A DNA stretch of 64,000 bases, from positions 1,349,900 through 1,413,899 of the forward strand of contig CM049322.1 in assembly GCA_026874595.1 (NCBI GenBank), read 5' to 3'. Below the pieces are notes generated by a model. The model was not told the origin of the DNA and searched no databases. It worked only from the letters and a program-made list of their open reading frames with translations. Within the stretch, counting starts at the first letter, position 1; each line of letters begins with the position of its first letter. Positions 23,464-37,308 of the stretch are shown piece by piece. Source of the stretch: Sipunculus nudus. Taxonomy: Eukaryota > Annelida > Sipuncula > Golfingiida > Sipunculidae. Made by a program: the position numbers and the translations under genes.

Positions 23464-26400
23464 ATGGTTGCAAATCGCCTTTATGGAGACATAGTTCCTT
23501 TGCTTACATTTTGCTTACGCTTAGCTTTTGCTTTGCTTACGAAGAAAACACCACAGATTTTAAGCATTTTTCTACAAACACTCACAAATACTACCCATAG
23601 GGACACTGACTGGTTCACTGGCTACACGAAAATACCTGTTAGTGGTCAGTACTCTAAATATTAGGGGTCAAATCGTACAATCAAAATCAGAAATAGCTAT
23701 TACTTCTCAATTCTAAAAGTGATATAATCTAATTTAGGGACCCATTTTTCTCTTTTAACCTCAATAATCAAAAGTTTTTATACCATATTCGACATAAATA
23801 GACTGCTGGGAAGTCTAACATTATATTATTTCTTCGGAAAATGGTCGGAAAACGCATTTATGGAGACATAGTTCCTTTGCTTACACTTTGCTTACGATTT
23901 GCTTATGCTTTGCTTACGGTGAAAACACCAAAGAACTCAAGCATTTTTCTGCAAATACAGACAAGTATGAACCATAGGGACACAGCCTGGTTCCTTGGCT
24001 ACACAATAGTGCCTGTTAGTCATCATGAATCTAAAAATAAAGGGTCAAACCGTTCTATCTAAATCAGAAATAGATAATACTATTAATTTCAAAAAGTGAT
24101 AATATCGAGTTTAGGGACCCATTTTTCTTTTTTACCTGAATTGATTAACAGTTATGTTCCTTCGACATAGATAGACTCTTGGACAGCCTAATATTATATT
24201 ATACCTTCAGAATATGGTTGCAAATCGCCTTTATGGAGACATAGTTCCTTTGCTTACATTTTGCTTACGCTTTACTTATGCTTTGCTTACGAAGAAAACA
24301 CCACAGATTTTAAGCATTTTTCTACAGATACTCACAAATACTACCCATAGGGACACAGACTGGTTCACTGGCTACATGATAATACCTGTTAGTGGTCAGT
24401 ACTCTAAATATTAGGCGTCAAATCCTACAATGAAAACCAGAAATAGCTATAACTTCTCAATTCTAAAAGTGATATAATCTAATTTAGGGACCCATTTTTC
24501 CCTTTTAACCTCAATAATCAAACGTTTTTTTTTACCATATTCAACATAAATAGACTGCTGGGAAGTCTAACATTATATTATTTCTCCGGAAAATGGTCGA
24601 AAAACGCATTTATATAGACATAGTTCCTTTGCTTACACTTTGCTTACACTTTGCTTATGCTTTTATTACGGTGAAAACACCAAAGAACTCAAGCAATATT
24701 TTGGAAATACAGACAAGTATGAACCATAGGGAAACAGCCTGGTTCCCTGGCTACACAATAGTGCCTGTTAGTCATCACGAATCTAAAAATTAAGGGTCAA
24801 ACCGTTCTATCTAAATCAGAAATAGATAATACTATTAATTTCAAAAAGTGATAATATCGGGATTAGGGACCCATTTTTCTTTTTTACCTGAATTGATTAA
24901 CAGTTATGTTCCTTCGACATAGATAGACTCTTGGAGAGCCTAATATTATATTATACCTTCAGAATATGGTTGCAAATCGCCTTTATGGAGACATAGTTTC
25001 TTTGCTTACATTTTGCTTACGCTTTGCTTATGCTTTGCTTACGAAGAAAACACAACCGATTTTAAGCATTATTCTTCAAATACTCACAAATACTACCCAT
25101 AGGGACACAGACTGGTTCACTGGCTACATAATAATACCTGTTAGTGGTCATTACTCTAAATATTAGGGGTCAAATCGTACAATCAAAATCAGAAATAGCT
25201 ATTACTTCTCCATTTCTAAAAGTGATATAATCTAATTTAGGGACCCATTTTTCTCTTTTAACCTCAATAATCAAAAGTTTTTTTACCATATTCGACATAA
25301 ATAGACTGCTGGAAAGTCTAACATTATATTATTTCTTCGGAAAATGGTCGGAAAACGCATTTATGGAGACATAGTTCCTTTGCTTACACTTTGCTTACGC
25401 TTTGCTTATGCTTTGCTTACGGTGAAAACACCAAAGAACTCAAGCATTTTTCTGCAAATACAGACAAGTATGAACCATAGGGACACAGCCTGGTTCCCTG
25501 GCTACACAATAGTGCCTGTTAGTCATCATGAATCTAAAAATTAAGGGTCAAACCGTTCCATCTAAATCAGAAATAGATAATACTATTAATATCAAAAAGT
25601 GATAATATCGAGTTTAGGGACCCATTTTTCTTTTTTACCTGAATTGATCAACAGTTATGATCCAAATTCGACATAAATAGACTCTTGAGAGCCTAATATT
25701 ATATTATATCTTCAGAATATGGTTGCAAATCGCCTTTATGGAGACATAGTTTCTTTGCTTACATTTTGCTTACCCTTTGCTTATGCTTTGCTTACGAAGA
25801 AAACACCACAGATTTTAAGCATTTTTCTACAAACACTCACAAATACTACCCATAGGGACACTGACTGGTTCACTGGCTACACGAAAATACCTGTTAGTGG
25901 TCAGTACTCTAAATATTAGGGGTCAAATCGTACAATCAAAATCAGAAATAGCTATTACTTCTCAATTCTAAAAGTGATATAATCTAATTAAGGGACCCGT
26001 TTTTCTCTTTTAACCTCAACAATCAAAAGTTTTTATACCATATTCGACATAAATAGACTGCTGGGAAGTCTAACATTATATTATTTCTTCGGAAAATGGT
26101 CGGAAAACGCATTTTTGGAGACATAGTTCCTTTGCTTACACTTTGCTTACGCTTTGCTTATGCTTTTATTACGGTGAAAACACCAAAGAACTCAAGCAAT
26201 TTTTTGGAAATACAGACAAGTATGAACCATAGGGACACAGTCTGGTTCCCTGGCTACACAATAGTGCCTGTTAGTCATCACGAATCTAAAAATTAAGGGT
26301 CAAACCGTTCTATCTAAATCAGAAATAGATAATACTATTAATTTCAAAAAGTGATAATATTGAGTTTAGGGAGCCATTTTTCTTTTTTACCTCAATTGAT

Positions 26401-26846
26401 CAACAGTTATGTTCCTTCGACATAGATAGACTCTTGGAGAGCCTAATATTATATTATATCTTCAGAATATGGTTGCAAATCGCCTTTATGGAGACATAGT
26501 TTCTTTGCTTTCATTTTGCTTACGCTTTGCTTATGCTTTGCTTACGAAGAAAACACCACCGATTTTAAGCCTTATTCTACAAATACTCACAAATACTACC
26601 CATAGGGACACAGACTGGTTCACTGGCTACATAATAATACCTGTTAGTGGTCAGTACTCTAAATATTAGGGGTCAAATCGTACAATCAAAATCAGAAATA
26701 GCTATTACTTCTCCATTTCTAAAAGTGATATAATCTAATTTAGGGACCCATTTTTCTCTTTTAACCTCAATAATCAAAAGTTTTTTTACCATATTCGACA
26801 TAAATAGACTGCTGGGAAGTCTAACATTATATTATTTCTTCGGAAA

Positions 26847-27192
26847 ATGGTCGGAAAACACATTTATGGAGACATAGTTCCTTTGCTTACACTTTGCTTA
26901 CGCTTTGCTTATGCTTTGCTTACGGTGAAAATACAGACAAGTATGAACCATAGGGACACAGCCTGGTTCCCTGGCTACACAATAGTGCCTGTTAGTCATC
27001 ATGAATCTAAAAATTAAGGGTCAAACCGTTCCATCTAAATCAGAAATAGATAATACTATTAATTTCAAAAAGTGATAATATCGGGATTAGGGACCCATTT
27101 TTCTTTTTTACCTGAATTGATCAACAGTTATGTTCCAAATTCGACATAGATAGACTCTTGGAGAGCCTAATAATATATTATATCTTCAGAAT
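26847..27192 (+). repeat. B monomer with 30-bp internal deletion, copy 2
   Basis: It is 346 bp long with the junction gtgaaaatacagac near 26928-26932, the same allele as at 16729. The equivalent position in the other long units (41060, 60597) is undeleted. Confidence 0.92.
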
Positions 27193-28693
27193 ATGGTTGC
27201 AAATCGCCTTTATGGAGAGATTGTTCCTTTGCTTACATTTTGCTTACGCTTTGCTTATGCTTTGCTTACGAAGAAAACACCACCGATTTTAAGCATTATT
27301 CTACAAATACTCACAAATACTACCCATAGGGACACAGATTGGTTTACTGGCTACATAATAATACCTGTTAGTGGACAGTACTCTAAATATTAGGGGTCAA
27401 ATCGTACAATCAAAATCAGAAATAGCTATTACTTCTCAATTCTACAAGTGATATAATCTAATTTAGGGACCCATTTTTCTCTTTTAACCTCAACAATCAA
27501 AAGTTTTTATACCATATTCGACATAAATAGACTGCTGGGAAGTCTAACATTATATTATTTCTTCGGAAAATGGTCGGAAAACGCATTTATGGAGACATAG
27601 TTCCTTTGCTTACACTTTGCTTACGCTTTGCTTATGCTTTTATTACGGTGAAAACACCAAAGAACTCAAGCAATTTTTTGGAAATACAGACAAGTATGAA
27701 CCATAGGGACACAGCCTGGTTCCCTGGCTACACAATAGTGCCTGTTAGTCATCACGAATCTAAAAATTAAGGGTTAAACCGTTCTATCTAAATCAGAAAT
27801 AGATAATACTATTAATTTCAAAAAGTGATAATATTGAGTTTAGGGAGCCATTTTTCTTTTTTACCTCAATTGATCAACAGTTATGTTCCTTCGACAAAGA
27901 TAGACTCTTGGAGAGCCTAATATTATATTATATCTTCAGAATATGGTTGCAAATCGCCTTTATGGAGACATAGTTTCTTTGCTTACATTTTGCTTACGCT
28001 TTGCTTATGCTTTGCTTACGAAGAAAACACCACCGATTTTAAGCATTATTCTACAAATACTCACAAATACTACCCATAGGGACACAGACTGGTTGACTGG
28101 CTACATAATAATACCTGTTAGTGGTCAGTACTCTAAATATTAGGGGTCAAATCGTACAATCAAAATCAGAAATAGCTATTACTTCTCCATTTCTAAAAGT
28201 GATATAATCTAATTTAGGGACCCATTTTTCTCTTTTAACCTCAATAATCAATAGTTTTTTTACCATATTCGACATAAATAGACTGCTGGGAAGTCTAACA
28301 TTATATTATTTCTTCGGAAAATGGTCGGAAAACGCATTTATGGAGACATAGTTCCTTTGCTTACACTTTGCTTACGCTTTGCTTATGCTTTTATTACGGT
28401 GAAAACACCAAAGAACTCAAGCATTTTTCTGCAAATACAGACAAGTATGAACCATAGGGACACAGCCTGGTTCCCTGGCTACACAATAGTGCCTGTTAGT
28501 CATCATGAATCTAAAAATTAAGGGTCAAACCGTTCTATCTAAATCAGAAATAGATAATACTATTAATTTCACAAAGTGATAATATTGAGTTTAGGGAGCC
28601 ATTTTTCTTTTTTACCTCAATTGATCAACAGTTATGTTCCTTCGACATAGATAGACTCTTGGAGAGCCTAATATTATATTATATCTTCAGAAT

Positions 28694-29070
28694 ATGGTTG
28701 CAAATCGCCTTTATGGAGACATAGTTTCTTTGCTTACATTTTGCTTACGCTTTGCTTATGCTTTGCTTACGAAGAAAACACCACAGATTTTAAGCATTTT
28801 TCTACAAACACTCACAAATACTACCCATAGGGACACTGACTGGTTCACTGGCTACACGAAAATACCTGTTAGTGGTCAGTACTCTAAATATTAGGGGTCA
28901 AATCGTACAATCAAAATCAGAAATAGCTATTACTTCTCAATTCTAAAAGTGATATAATCTAATTTAGGGACCCATTTTTCTCTTTTAACCTCAATAATCA
29001 AAAGTTTTTATACCATATTCGACATAAATAGACAGCTGGGAAGTCTAACATTATATTATTTCTTCGGAAA
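28694..29070 (+). repeat. Chimeric A monomer at the 14-mer duplication joint
   Basis: The left part (atagtttctttgc and the linker in front of it) matches the A monomers at 18577 and 33922. The right part (cacagatttt, cacgaaaat) and its linker with gacagctggg match the A monomers at 37681 and 45568. The switch lies inside the monomer. It is the joint where a 6-mer-type series was connected to the series that leads into 29444. Confidence 0.7.
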
Positions 29071-29443
29071 ATGGTCGGAAAACGCATTTATGGAGACATA
29101 GTTCCTTTGCTTACACTTTGCTTACGATTTGCTTATGCTTTGCTTACGGTGAAAACACCAAAGAACTCAAGCATTTTTCTGCAAATACAGACAAGTATGA
29201 ACCATAGGGACACAGCCTGGTTCCCTGGCTACACAATAGTGCCTGTTAGTCATCATGAATCTAAAAATAAAGGGTCAAACCGTTCTATCTAAATCAGAAA
29301 TAGATAATACTATTAATTTCAAAAAGTGATAATATCGAGTTTAGGGACCCATTTTTCTTTTTTACCTGAATTGATTAACAGTTATGTTCCTTCGACATAG
29401 ATAGACTCTTGGACAGCCTAATATTATATTATACCTTCAGAAT

Positions 29444-32400
29444 ATGGTTGCAAATCGCCTTTATGGAGACATAGTTCCTTTGCTTACATTTTGCTTACGC
29501 TTTACTTATGCTTTGCTTACGAAGAAAACACCACAGATTTTAAGCATTTTTCTACAGATACTCACAAATACTACCCATAGGGACACAGACTGGTTCACTG
29601 GCTACATGATAATACCTGTTAGTGGTCAGTACTCTAAATATTAGGCGTCAAATCCTACAATGAAAACCAGAAATAGCTATAACTTCTCAATTCTAAAAGT
29701 GATATAATCTAATTTAGGGACCCATTTTTCCCTTTTAACCTCAATAATCAAACGTTTTTTTTTACCATATTCAACATAAATAGACTGCTGGGAAGTCTAA
29801 CATTATATTATTTCTCCGGAAAATGGTCGAAAAACGCATTTATATAGACATAGTTCCTTTGCTTACACTTTGCTTACACTTTGCTTATGCTTTTATTACG
29901 GTGAAAACACCAAAGAACTCAAGCAATATTTTGGAAATACAGACAAGTATGAACCATAGGGAAACAGCCTGGTTCCCTGGCTACACAATAGTGCCTGTTA
30001 GTCATCACGAATCTAAAAATTAAGGGTCAAACCGTTCTATCTAAATCAGAAATAGATAATACTATTAATTTCAAAAAGTGATAATATCGGGATTAGGGAC
30101 CCATTTTTCTTTTTTACCTGAATTGATTAACAGTTATGTTCCTTCGACATAGATAGACTCTTGGAGAGCCTAATATTATATTATACCTTCAGAATATGGT
30201 TGCAAATCGCCTTTATGGAGACATAGTTTCTTTGCTTACATTTTGCTTACGCTTTGCTTATGCTTTGCTTACGAAGAAAACACAACCGATTTTAAGCATT
30301 ATTCTTCAAATACTCACAAATACTACCCATAGGGACACAGACTGGTTCACTGGCTACATAATAATACCTGTTAGTGGTCAGTACTCTAAATATTAGGGGT
30401 CAAATCGTACAATCAAAATCAGAAATAGCTATTACTTCTCCATTTCTAAAAGTGATATAATCTAATTTAGGGACCCATTTTTCTCTTTTAACCTCAATAA
30501 TCAAGTTTTTTTACCATATTCGACATAAATAGACTGCTGGAAAGTCTAACATTATATTATTTCTTCGGAAAATGGTCGGAAAACGCATTTATGGAGACAT
30601 AGTTCCTTTGCTTACACTTTGCTTACGCTTTGCTTATGCTTTGCTTACGGTGAAAACACCAAAGAACTCAAGCATTTTTCTGCAAATACAGACAAGTATG
30701 AACCATAGGGACACAGCCTGGTTCCCTGGCTACACAATAGTGCCTGTTAGTCATCATGAATCTAAAAATTAAGGGTCAAACCGTTCCATCTAAATCAGAA
30801 ATAGATAATACTATTAATATCAAAAAGTGATAATATCGAGTTTAGGGACCCATTTTTCTTTTTTACCTGAATTGATCAACAGTTATGATCCAAATTCGAC
30901 ATAAATAGACTCTTGAGAGCCTAATATTATATTATATCTTCAGAATATGGTTGCAAATCGCCTTTATGGAGACATAGTTTCTTTGCTTACATTTTGCTTA
31001 CGCTTTGCTTATGCTTTGCTTACGAAGAAAACACCACAGATTTTAAGCATTTTTCTACAAACACTCACAAATACTACCCATAGGGACACTGACTGGTTCA
31101 CTGGCTACACGAAAATACCTGTTAGTGGTCAGTACTCTAAATATTAGGGGTCAAATCGTACAATCAAAATCAGAAATAGCTATTACTTCTCAATTCTAAA
31201 AGTGATATAATCTAATTAAGGGACCCGTTTTTCTCTTTTAACCTCAACAATCAAAAGTTTTTATACCATATTCGACATAAATAGACTGCTGGGAAGTCTA
31301 ACATTATATTATTTCTTCGGAAAATGGTCGGAAAACGCATTTTTGGAGACATAGTTCCTTTGCTTACACTTTGCTTACGCTTTGTTTATGCTTTTATTAC
31401 GGTGAAAACACCAAAGAACTCAAGCAATTTTTTGGAAATACAGACAAGTATGAACCATAGGGACACAGTCTGGTTCCCTGGCTACACAATAGTGCCTGTT
31501 AGTCATCACGAATCTAAAAATTAAGGGTCAAACCGTTCTATCTAAATCAGAAATAGATAATACTATTAATTTCAAAAAGTGATAATATTGAGTTTAGGGA
31601 GCCATTTTTCTTTTTTACCTCAATTGATCAACAGTTATGTTCCTTCGACATAGATAGACTCTTGGAGAGCCTAATATTATATTATATCTTCAGAATATGG
31701 TTGCAAATCGCCTTTATGGAGACATAGTTTCTTTGCTTTCATTTTACTTACGCTTTGCTTATGCTTTGCTTACGAAGAAAACACCACCGATTTTAAGCAT
31801 TATTCTACAAATACTCACAAATACTACCCATAGGGACACAGACTGGTTCACTGGCTACATAATAATACCTGTTAGTGGTCAGTACTCTAAATATTAGGGG
31901 TCAAATCGTACAATCAAAATCAGAAATAGCTATTACTTCTCCATTTCTAAAAGTGATATAATCTAATTTAGGGACCCATTTTTCTCTTTTAACCTCAATA
32001 ATCAAAAGTTTTTTTACCATATTCGACATAAATAGACTGCTGGGAAATCTAACATTATATTATTTCTTCGGAAAATGGTCGGAAAACACATTTATGGAGA
32101 CATAGTTCCTTTGCTTACACTTTGCTTACGCTTTGCTTATGCTTTGCTTACGGTGAAAATACAGACAAGTATGAACCATAGGGACACAGCCTGGTTCCCT
32201 GGCTACACAATAGTGCCTGTTAGTCATCATGAATCTAAAAATTAAGGGTCAAACCGTTCCATCTAAATCAGAAATAGATAATACTATTAATTTCAAAAAG
32301 TGATAATATCGGGATTAGGGACCCATTTTTCTTTTTTACCTGAATTGATCAACAGTTATGTTCCAAATTCGACATAGATAGACTCTTGGAGAGCCTAATA

Positions 32401-33921
32401 ATATATTATATCTTCAGAATATGGTTGCAAATCGCCTTTATGGAGACATTGTTCCTTTGCTTACATTTTGCTTACGCTTTGCTTATGCTTTGCTTACGAA
32501 GAAAACACCACCGATTTTAAGCATTATTCTACAAATACTCACAAATACTACCCATAGGGACACAGATTGGTTTACTGGCTACATAATAATACCTGTTAGT
32601 GGACAGTACTCTAAATATTAGGGGTCAAATCGTACAATCAAAATCAGAAATAGCTATTACTTCTCAATTCTACAAGTGATATAATCTAATTTAGGGACCC
32701 ATTTTTCTCTTTTAACCTCAACAATCAAAAGTTTTTATACCATATTCGACATAAATAGACTGCTGGGAAGTCTAACATTATATTATTTCTTCGGAAAATG
32801 GTCGGAAAACGCATTTATGGAGACATAGTTCCTTTGCTTACACTTTGCTTACGCTTTGCTTATGCTTTTATTACGGTGAAAACACCAAAGAACTCAAGCA
32901 ATTTTTTGGAAATACAGACAAGTATGAACCATAGGGACACAGCCTGGTTCCCTGGCTACACAATAGTGCCTGTTAGTCATCACGAATCTAAAAATTAAGG
33001 GTTAAACCGTTCTATCTAAATCAGAAATAGATAATACTATTAATTTCAAAAAGTGATAATATTGAGTTTAGGGAGCCATTTTTCTTTTTTACCTCAATTG
33101 ATCAACAGTTATGTTCCTTCGACAAAGATAGACTCTTGGAGAGCCTAATATTATATTATATCTTCAGAATATGGTTGCAAATCGCCTTTATGGAGACATA
33201 GTTTCTTTGCTTACATTTTGCTTACGCTTTGCTTATGCTTTGCTTACGAAGAAAACACCACCGATTTTAAGCATTATTCTACAAATACTCACAAATAGTA
33301 CCCATAGGGACACAGACTGGTTGACTGGCTACATAATAATACCTGTTAGTGGTCAGTACTCTAAATATTAGGGGTCAAATCGTACAATCAAAATCAGAAA
33401 TAGCTATTACTTCTCCATTTCTAAAAGTGATATAATCTAATTTAGGGACCCATTTTTCTCTTTTAACCTCAATAATCAATAGTTTTTTTACCATATTCGA
33501 CATAAATAGACTGCTGGGAAGTCTAACATTATATTATTTCTTCGGAAAATGGTCGGAAAACGCATTTATGGAGACATAGTTCCTTTGCTTACACTTTGCT
33601 TACGCTTTGCTTATGCTTTTATTACGGTGAAAACACCAAAGAACTCAAGCATTTTTCTGCAAATACAGACAAGTATGAACCATAGGGACACAGCCTGGTT
33701 CCCTGGCTACACAATAGTGCCTGTTAGTCATCATGAATCTAAAAATTAAGGGTCAAACCGTTCTATCTAAATCAGAAATAGATAATACTATTAATTTCAC
33801 AAAGTGATAATATTGAGTTTAGGGAGCCATTTTTCTTTTTTACCTCAATTGATCAACAGTTATGTTCCTTCGACATAGATAGACTCTTGGAGAGCCTAAT
33901 ATTATATTATATCTTCAGAAT
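29444..33921 (+). repeat. Nested 14-mer duplication, copy 2 (homology to about 33,900)
   Basis: It matches copy 1 monomer by monomer from 29444 to the B at 33549, including the 30-bp deletion at 32075. After that it continues into monomers like 18577-20084 and not into those at 28694-29071. Private changes include a missing AA near 30504, tttgtttatgc near 31382 and gggaaatct near 32042. Confidence 0.88.
32075..32420 (+). repeat. B monomer with 30-bp internal deletion, copy 3
   Basis: It is 346 bp long with the junction near 32156-32160. It lies in the second copy of the 14-mer duplication, 5,228 bp after the copy at 26847. Confidence 0.92.
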
Positions 33922-34299
33922 ATGGTTGCAAATCGCCTTTATGGAGACATAGTTTCTTTGCTTACATTTTGCTTACGCTTTGCTTATGCTTTGCTTACGA
34001 AGAAAACACCACCGATTTTAAGCATTATTCTACAAATACTCACAAATACTACCCATAGGGACACAGACTGGTTCACTGGCTACATAATAATACCTGTTAG
34101 TGGTCAGTACTCTAAATATTAGGGGTCAAATCGTACAATCAAAATCAGAAATAGCTATTACTTCTCCATTTCTAAAAGTGATATAATCTAATTTAGGGAC
34201 CCATTTTTCTCTTTTAACCTCAATAATCAAAAGTTTTTTTACCATATTCGACATAAATAGACTGCTGGGAAGTCTAACATTATATTATTTCTTCGGAAA
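33922..34299 (+). repeat. Representative class A monomer (378 bp)
   Basis: This copy shows the A layout. The anchor atggttgcaaatcgc comes first, then four 11-bp subrepeats, then aagaaaacaccaccgattt (other A copies read caccacagattt). The tract ends cagtactctaaatattag. The linker holds gggtcaaatcgtac, agtgatataatct, tttagggacccattttt, a T run and the dyad agact-N7-agtct just before the next B anchor. Class A subtypes differ mainly at the caccg/cacag site, at acataataat versus acacgaaaat near the end, and at atagttcc versus atagtttc near the start. Phase zero at the ATG is my convention, not a known biological boundary. Confidence 0.93.
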
Positions 34300-34675
34300 A
34301 TGGTCGGAAAACGCATTTATGGAGACATAGTTCCTTTGCTTACACTTTGCTTACGCTTTGCTTATGCTTTGCTTACGGTGAAAACACCAAAGAACTCAAG
34401 CATTTTTCTGCAAATACAGACAAGTATGAACCATAGGGACACAGCCTGGTTCCCTGGCTACACAATAGTGCCTGTTAGTCATCATGAATCTAAAAATTAA
34501 GGGTCAAACCGTTCCATCTAAATCAGAAATAGATAATACTATTAATTTCAAAAAGTGATAATATCGGGATTAGGGACCCATTTTTCTTTTTTACCTGAAT
34601 TGATCAACAGTTATGTTCCAAATTCGACATAGATAGACTCTTGGAGAGCCTAATAATATATTATATCTTCAGAAT
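34300..34675 (+). repeat. Representative class B monomer (376 bp)
   Basis: This copy shows the B layout: anchor atggtcggaaaacgc, four 11-bp subrepeats, gtgaaaacaccaaagaactc, and an end reading gttagtcatcatgaatc followed by taaaaattaa. The linker has gggtcaaaccgttc, agaaatagataatac, aaagtgataatatcg, a gggaccc or gggagcc block, and ttcgacatagatagactcttgg before the next A anchor. A hand comparison of the 201 bp after the anchors of typical A and B copies gives 33 differences, about 84% identity. The linkers differ somewhat more and need gaps. A and B therefore come from one ancestral monomer that diverged before the dimer was amplified. Confidence 0.93.
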
Positions 34676-35806
34676 ATGGTTGCAAATCGCCTTTATGGAG
34701 ACATAGTTCCTTTCCTTACATTTTGCTTACGCTTTGCTTATGCTTTGCTTACGAAGAAAACACCACCGATTTTAAGCATTATTCTACAAATACTCACAAA
34801 TACTACCCATAGGGACACAGATTGGTTTACTGGCTACATAATAATACCTGTTAGTGGACAGTACTCTAAATATTAGGGGTCAAATCGTACAATCAAAATC
34901 AGAAATAGCTATTACTTCTCAATTCTAAAAGTGATATAATCTAATTTAGGGACCCATTTTTCTCTTTTAACCTCAATAATCAAAAGTTTTTTTACCATAT
35001 TCGACATAAATAGACTGCTGGGAAGTCTAACATTATATTATTTCTTCGGAAAATGGTCGGAAAACGCATTTATGGAGACATAGTTCCTTTGCTTACACTT
35101 TGCTTACGCTTTGCTTATGCTTTTCTTACGGTGAAAACACCAAAGAACTCAAGCATTTTTCTGCAAAAACAGACAAGTATGAACCATAGGGACACAGCCT
35201 GGTTCCCTGGCTACACAATAGTGCCTGTTAGTCATCATGAATCTAAAAATTAAGGGTCAAACCGTTCCATCTAAATCAGAAATAGATAATACTATAAATT
35301 TCAAGAAAGTGATAATATCGGGATTAGATACCCATTTTTCTTTTTTACCTGAATTGATCAACAGTTATGTTCCAAATTGGACATAAATAGACTCTTGGAG
35401 AGCCTAATATTATATTTTATCTTCAGAATATGGTTGCAAATCGCCTTTATGGAGACATAGTTCCGTTGCTTACATTTTGCTTACGCTTTGCTTATTCTTT
35501 GCTTACGAAGAAAATACCAAAGAATTTAAACATTTCTCTACAAATACTCACAAATACTACCCATAGGGACACTGACTGGTTCACTGGCTACACGATTATA
35601 CCTGTTGGTGGTCAGTACTCTAAATATTAGGGGTCAATTCGTACAATCAAAATCAGAAAGAGCTATTACTTCTCAATTCTAAAAGGGATATAATCTAGTT
35701 TAGGGACCCATTTTTTCTCTTTTAACCTCAATAATCAAAAGTTTTTTTACCATATTCGACATAAATAGACTGCTGGGAAGTCTAACATTATATAATTCTT
35801 CGGAAA

Positions 35807-36181
35807 ATGGTCGGAAAACGCATTTATGGAGACATAGTTCCTTTGCTTACACTTTGCTTACGCTTTGCTTATGTTTTTCTTACGGTGAAAACACCAAAGA
35901 ACTCAAGCAATTTTTTTGAAATACAGACAAGTATGAACCATAGGGACACAGCCTGGTTCCCTGGCTACACAATAGTGCCTGTTAGTCATCATGAATCTAA
36001 AAATTAAGGGTCAAACCGTTCCATCTAAATAAGAAATAGATAATACTATTAATATCAAAAAGTGATAATATCGAGTTTAGGGAGCCATTTTTCTTTTTTA
36101 CCTGAATTGATCAACAGTTATGTTCCAAATTCGACAAAAATAGACTCTTGAGAGCCTAATATTATATTATATCTTCAGAAT
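35807..36181 (+). repeat. Chimeric B monomer marking loss of one dimer in U2
   Basis: The body (gcaatttttttgaaatac) matches the B monomer at 20462. The 3' linker (ccatctaaataagaaatag, aatatcaaaaag) matches the linker after 21214. Joining these two removes 752 bp (one A and one B) relative to U1, U3 and U4. Confidence 0.85.
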
Positions 36182-37308
36182 ATGGTTGCAAATCGCCTTT
36201 ATGGAGACATAGTTTCCTTGCTTACATTTTGCTTACGCTTTGCTTATGCTTTGCTTACGAAGAAAACACCACAGATTTTAAGCATTTTTCTACAAACACT
36301 CACAAATACTACCCATAGGGACACTGACTTGTTCACTGGCTACACGAAAATACCTGTTAGAGGTCAGTACTCTAAATATTAGGGGTCAAATCGTACAATC
36401 AAAATCAGAAATAGCTATTACTTCTCAATTCTAAAAGTGATATAATCTAATTTAGGGACCCATTTTTCTCTTTTAACCTCAACAATCAAAAGTTTTTATA
36501 CCATATTCGACATAAATAGACTGCTGGGAAGTCTAACATTATATTATTTCTTCGGAAAATGGTCGGAAAACGCATTTATGGAGACATAGTTCCTTTGCTT
36601 ACACTTTGCTTACGCTTTGCTTATGCTTTTATTACGGTGAAAACACCAAAGAACTCAAGCAATTTTTTGGAAATACAGACAAGTATGAACCATAGGGACA
36701 CAGTCTGGTTCCCTGGCTACACAATAGTGCCTGTTAGTCATCACGAATCTAAAAATTAAGGGTCAAACCGTTCTATCTAAATCAGAAATAGATAATACTA
36801 TTAATTTCAAAAAGTGATAATATTGAGTTTAGGGAGCCATTTTTCTTTTTTACCTCAATTGATCAACAGTTATGTTCCTTCGACATAGATAGACTCTTGG
36901 AGAGCCTAATATTATATTATATCTTCAGAATATGGTTGCAAATCGCCTTTATGGAGACATAGTTCCTTTGCTTACATTTTGCTTACGCTTTGCTTATGCT
37001 TTGCTTACGAAGAAAACACCACAGATTTTAAGCATTTTTCTACAAACACTCACAAATACTACCCATAGGGACACTGACTGGTTCACTGGCTACACGAAAA
37101 TACCTGTTAGTGGTCAGTACTCTAAATATTAGGGGTCAAATCGTACAATCAAAATCAGAAATAGCTATTACTTCTCAATTCTAAAAGTGATATAATCTAA
37201 TTTAGGGACCCATTTTTCTCTTTTAACCTCAACAATCAAAAGTTTTTATACCATATTCGACATAAATAGACTGCTGGGAAGTCTAACATTATATTATTTC
37301 TGCGGAAA

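Larger units (their letters stand above)
24214..29443 (+). repeat. Nested 14-mer duplication, copy 1 (5,230 bp)
   Basis: It starts with the A monomer carrying tttacttatgc and ctacagatactc, followed at 24593 by the B monomer with atggtcgaaaaacgc and tttatatagac. The series 24214, 24593, 24966, 25344, 25719, 26096, 26469, 26847, 27193, 27570, 27943 and 28321 repeats from 29444 at an offset of 5,230 bp, dropping to 5,228 bp after a 2-bp linker difference (tcaaaag versus tcaag near 30504). Copy 1 ends with 28694 and 29071. Confidence 0.9.
20085..35429 (+). repeat. Long higher-order unit U1 (15,345 bp, 41 monomers)
   Basis: It starts at the marker A monomer with ttattctttgc, gaaaataccaaagaa and gttggtggtcag (also at 35430, 42189 and 61726, and partly at 54215). 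Anchors: 20085, 20462, 20835, 21214, 21589, 21966, 22339, 22716, 23088, 23464, 23841, 24214, 24593, 24966, 25344, 25719, 26096, 26469, 26847, 27193, 27570, 27943, 28321, 28694, 29071, 29444, 29823, 30196, 30572, 30947, 31324, 31697, 32075, 32421, 32798, 33171, 33549, 33922, 34300, 34676, 35053. It is longer than the 20-mer form because it contains a nested 14-mer duplication and extra 6-mer-like monomers. Confidence 0.85.
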
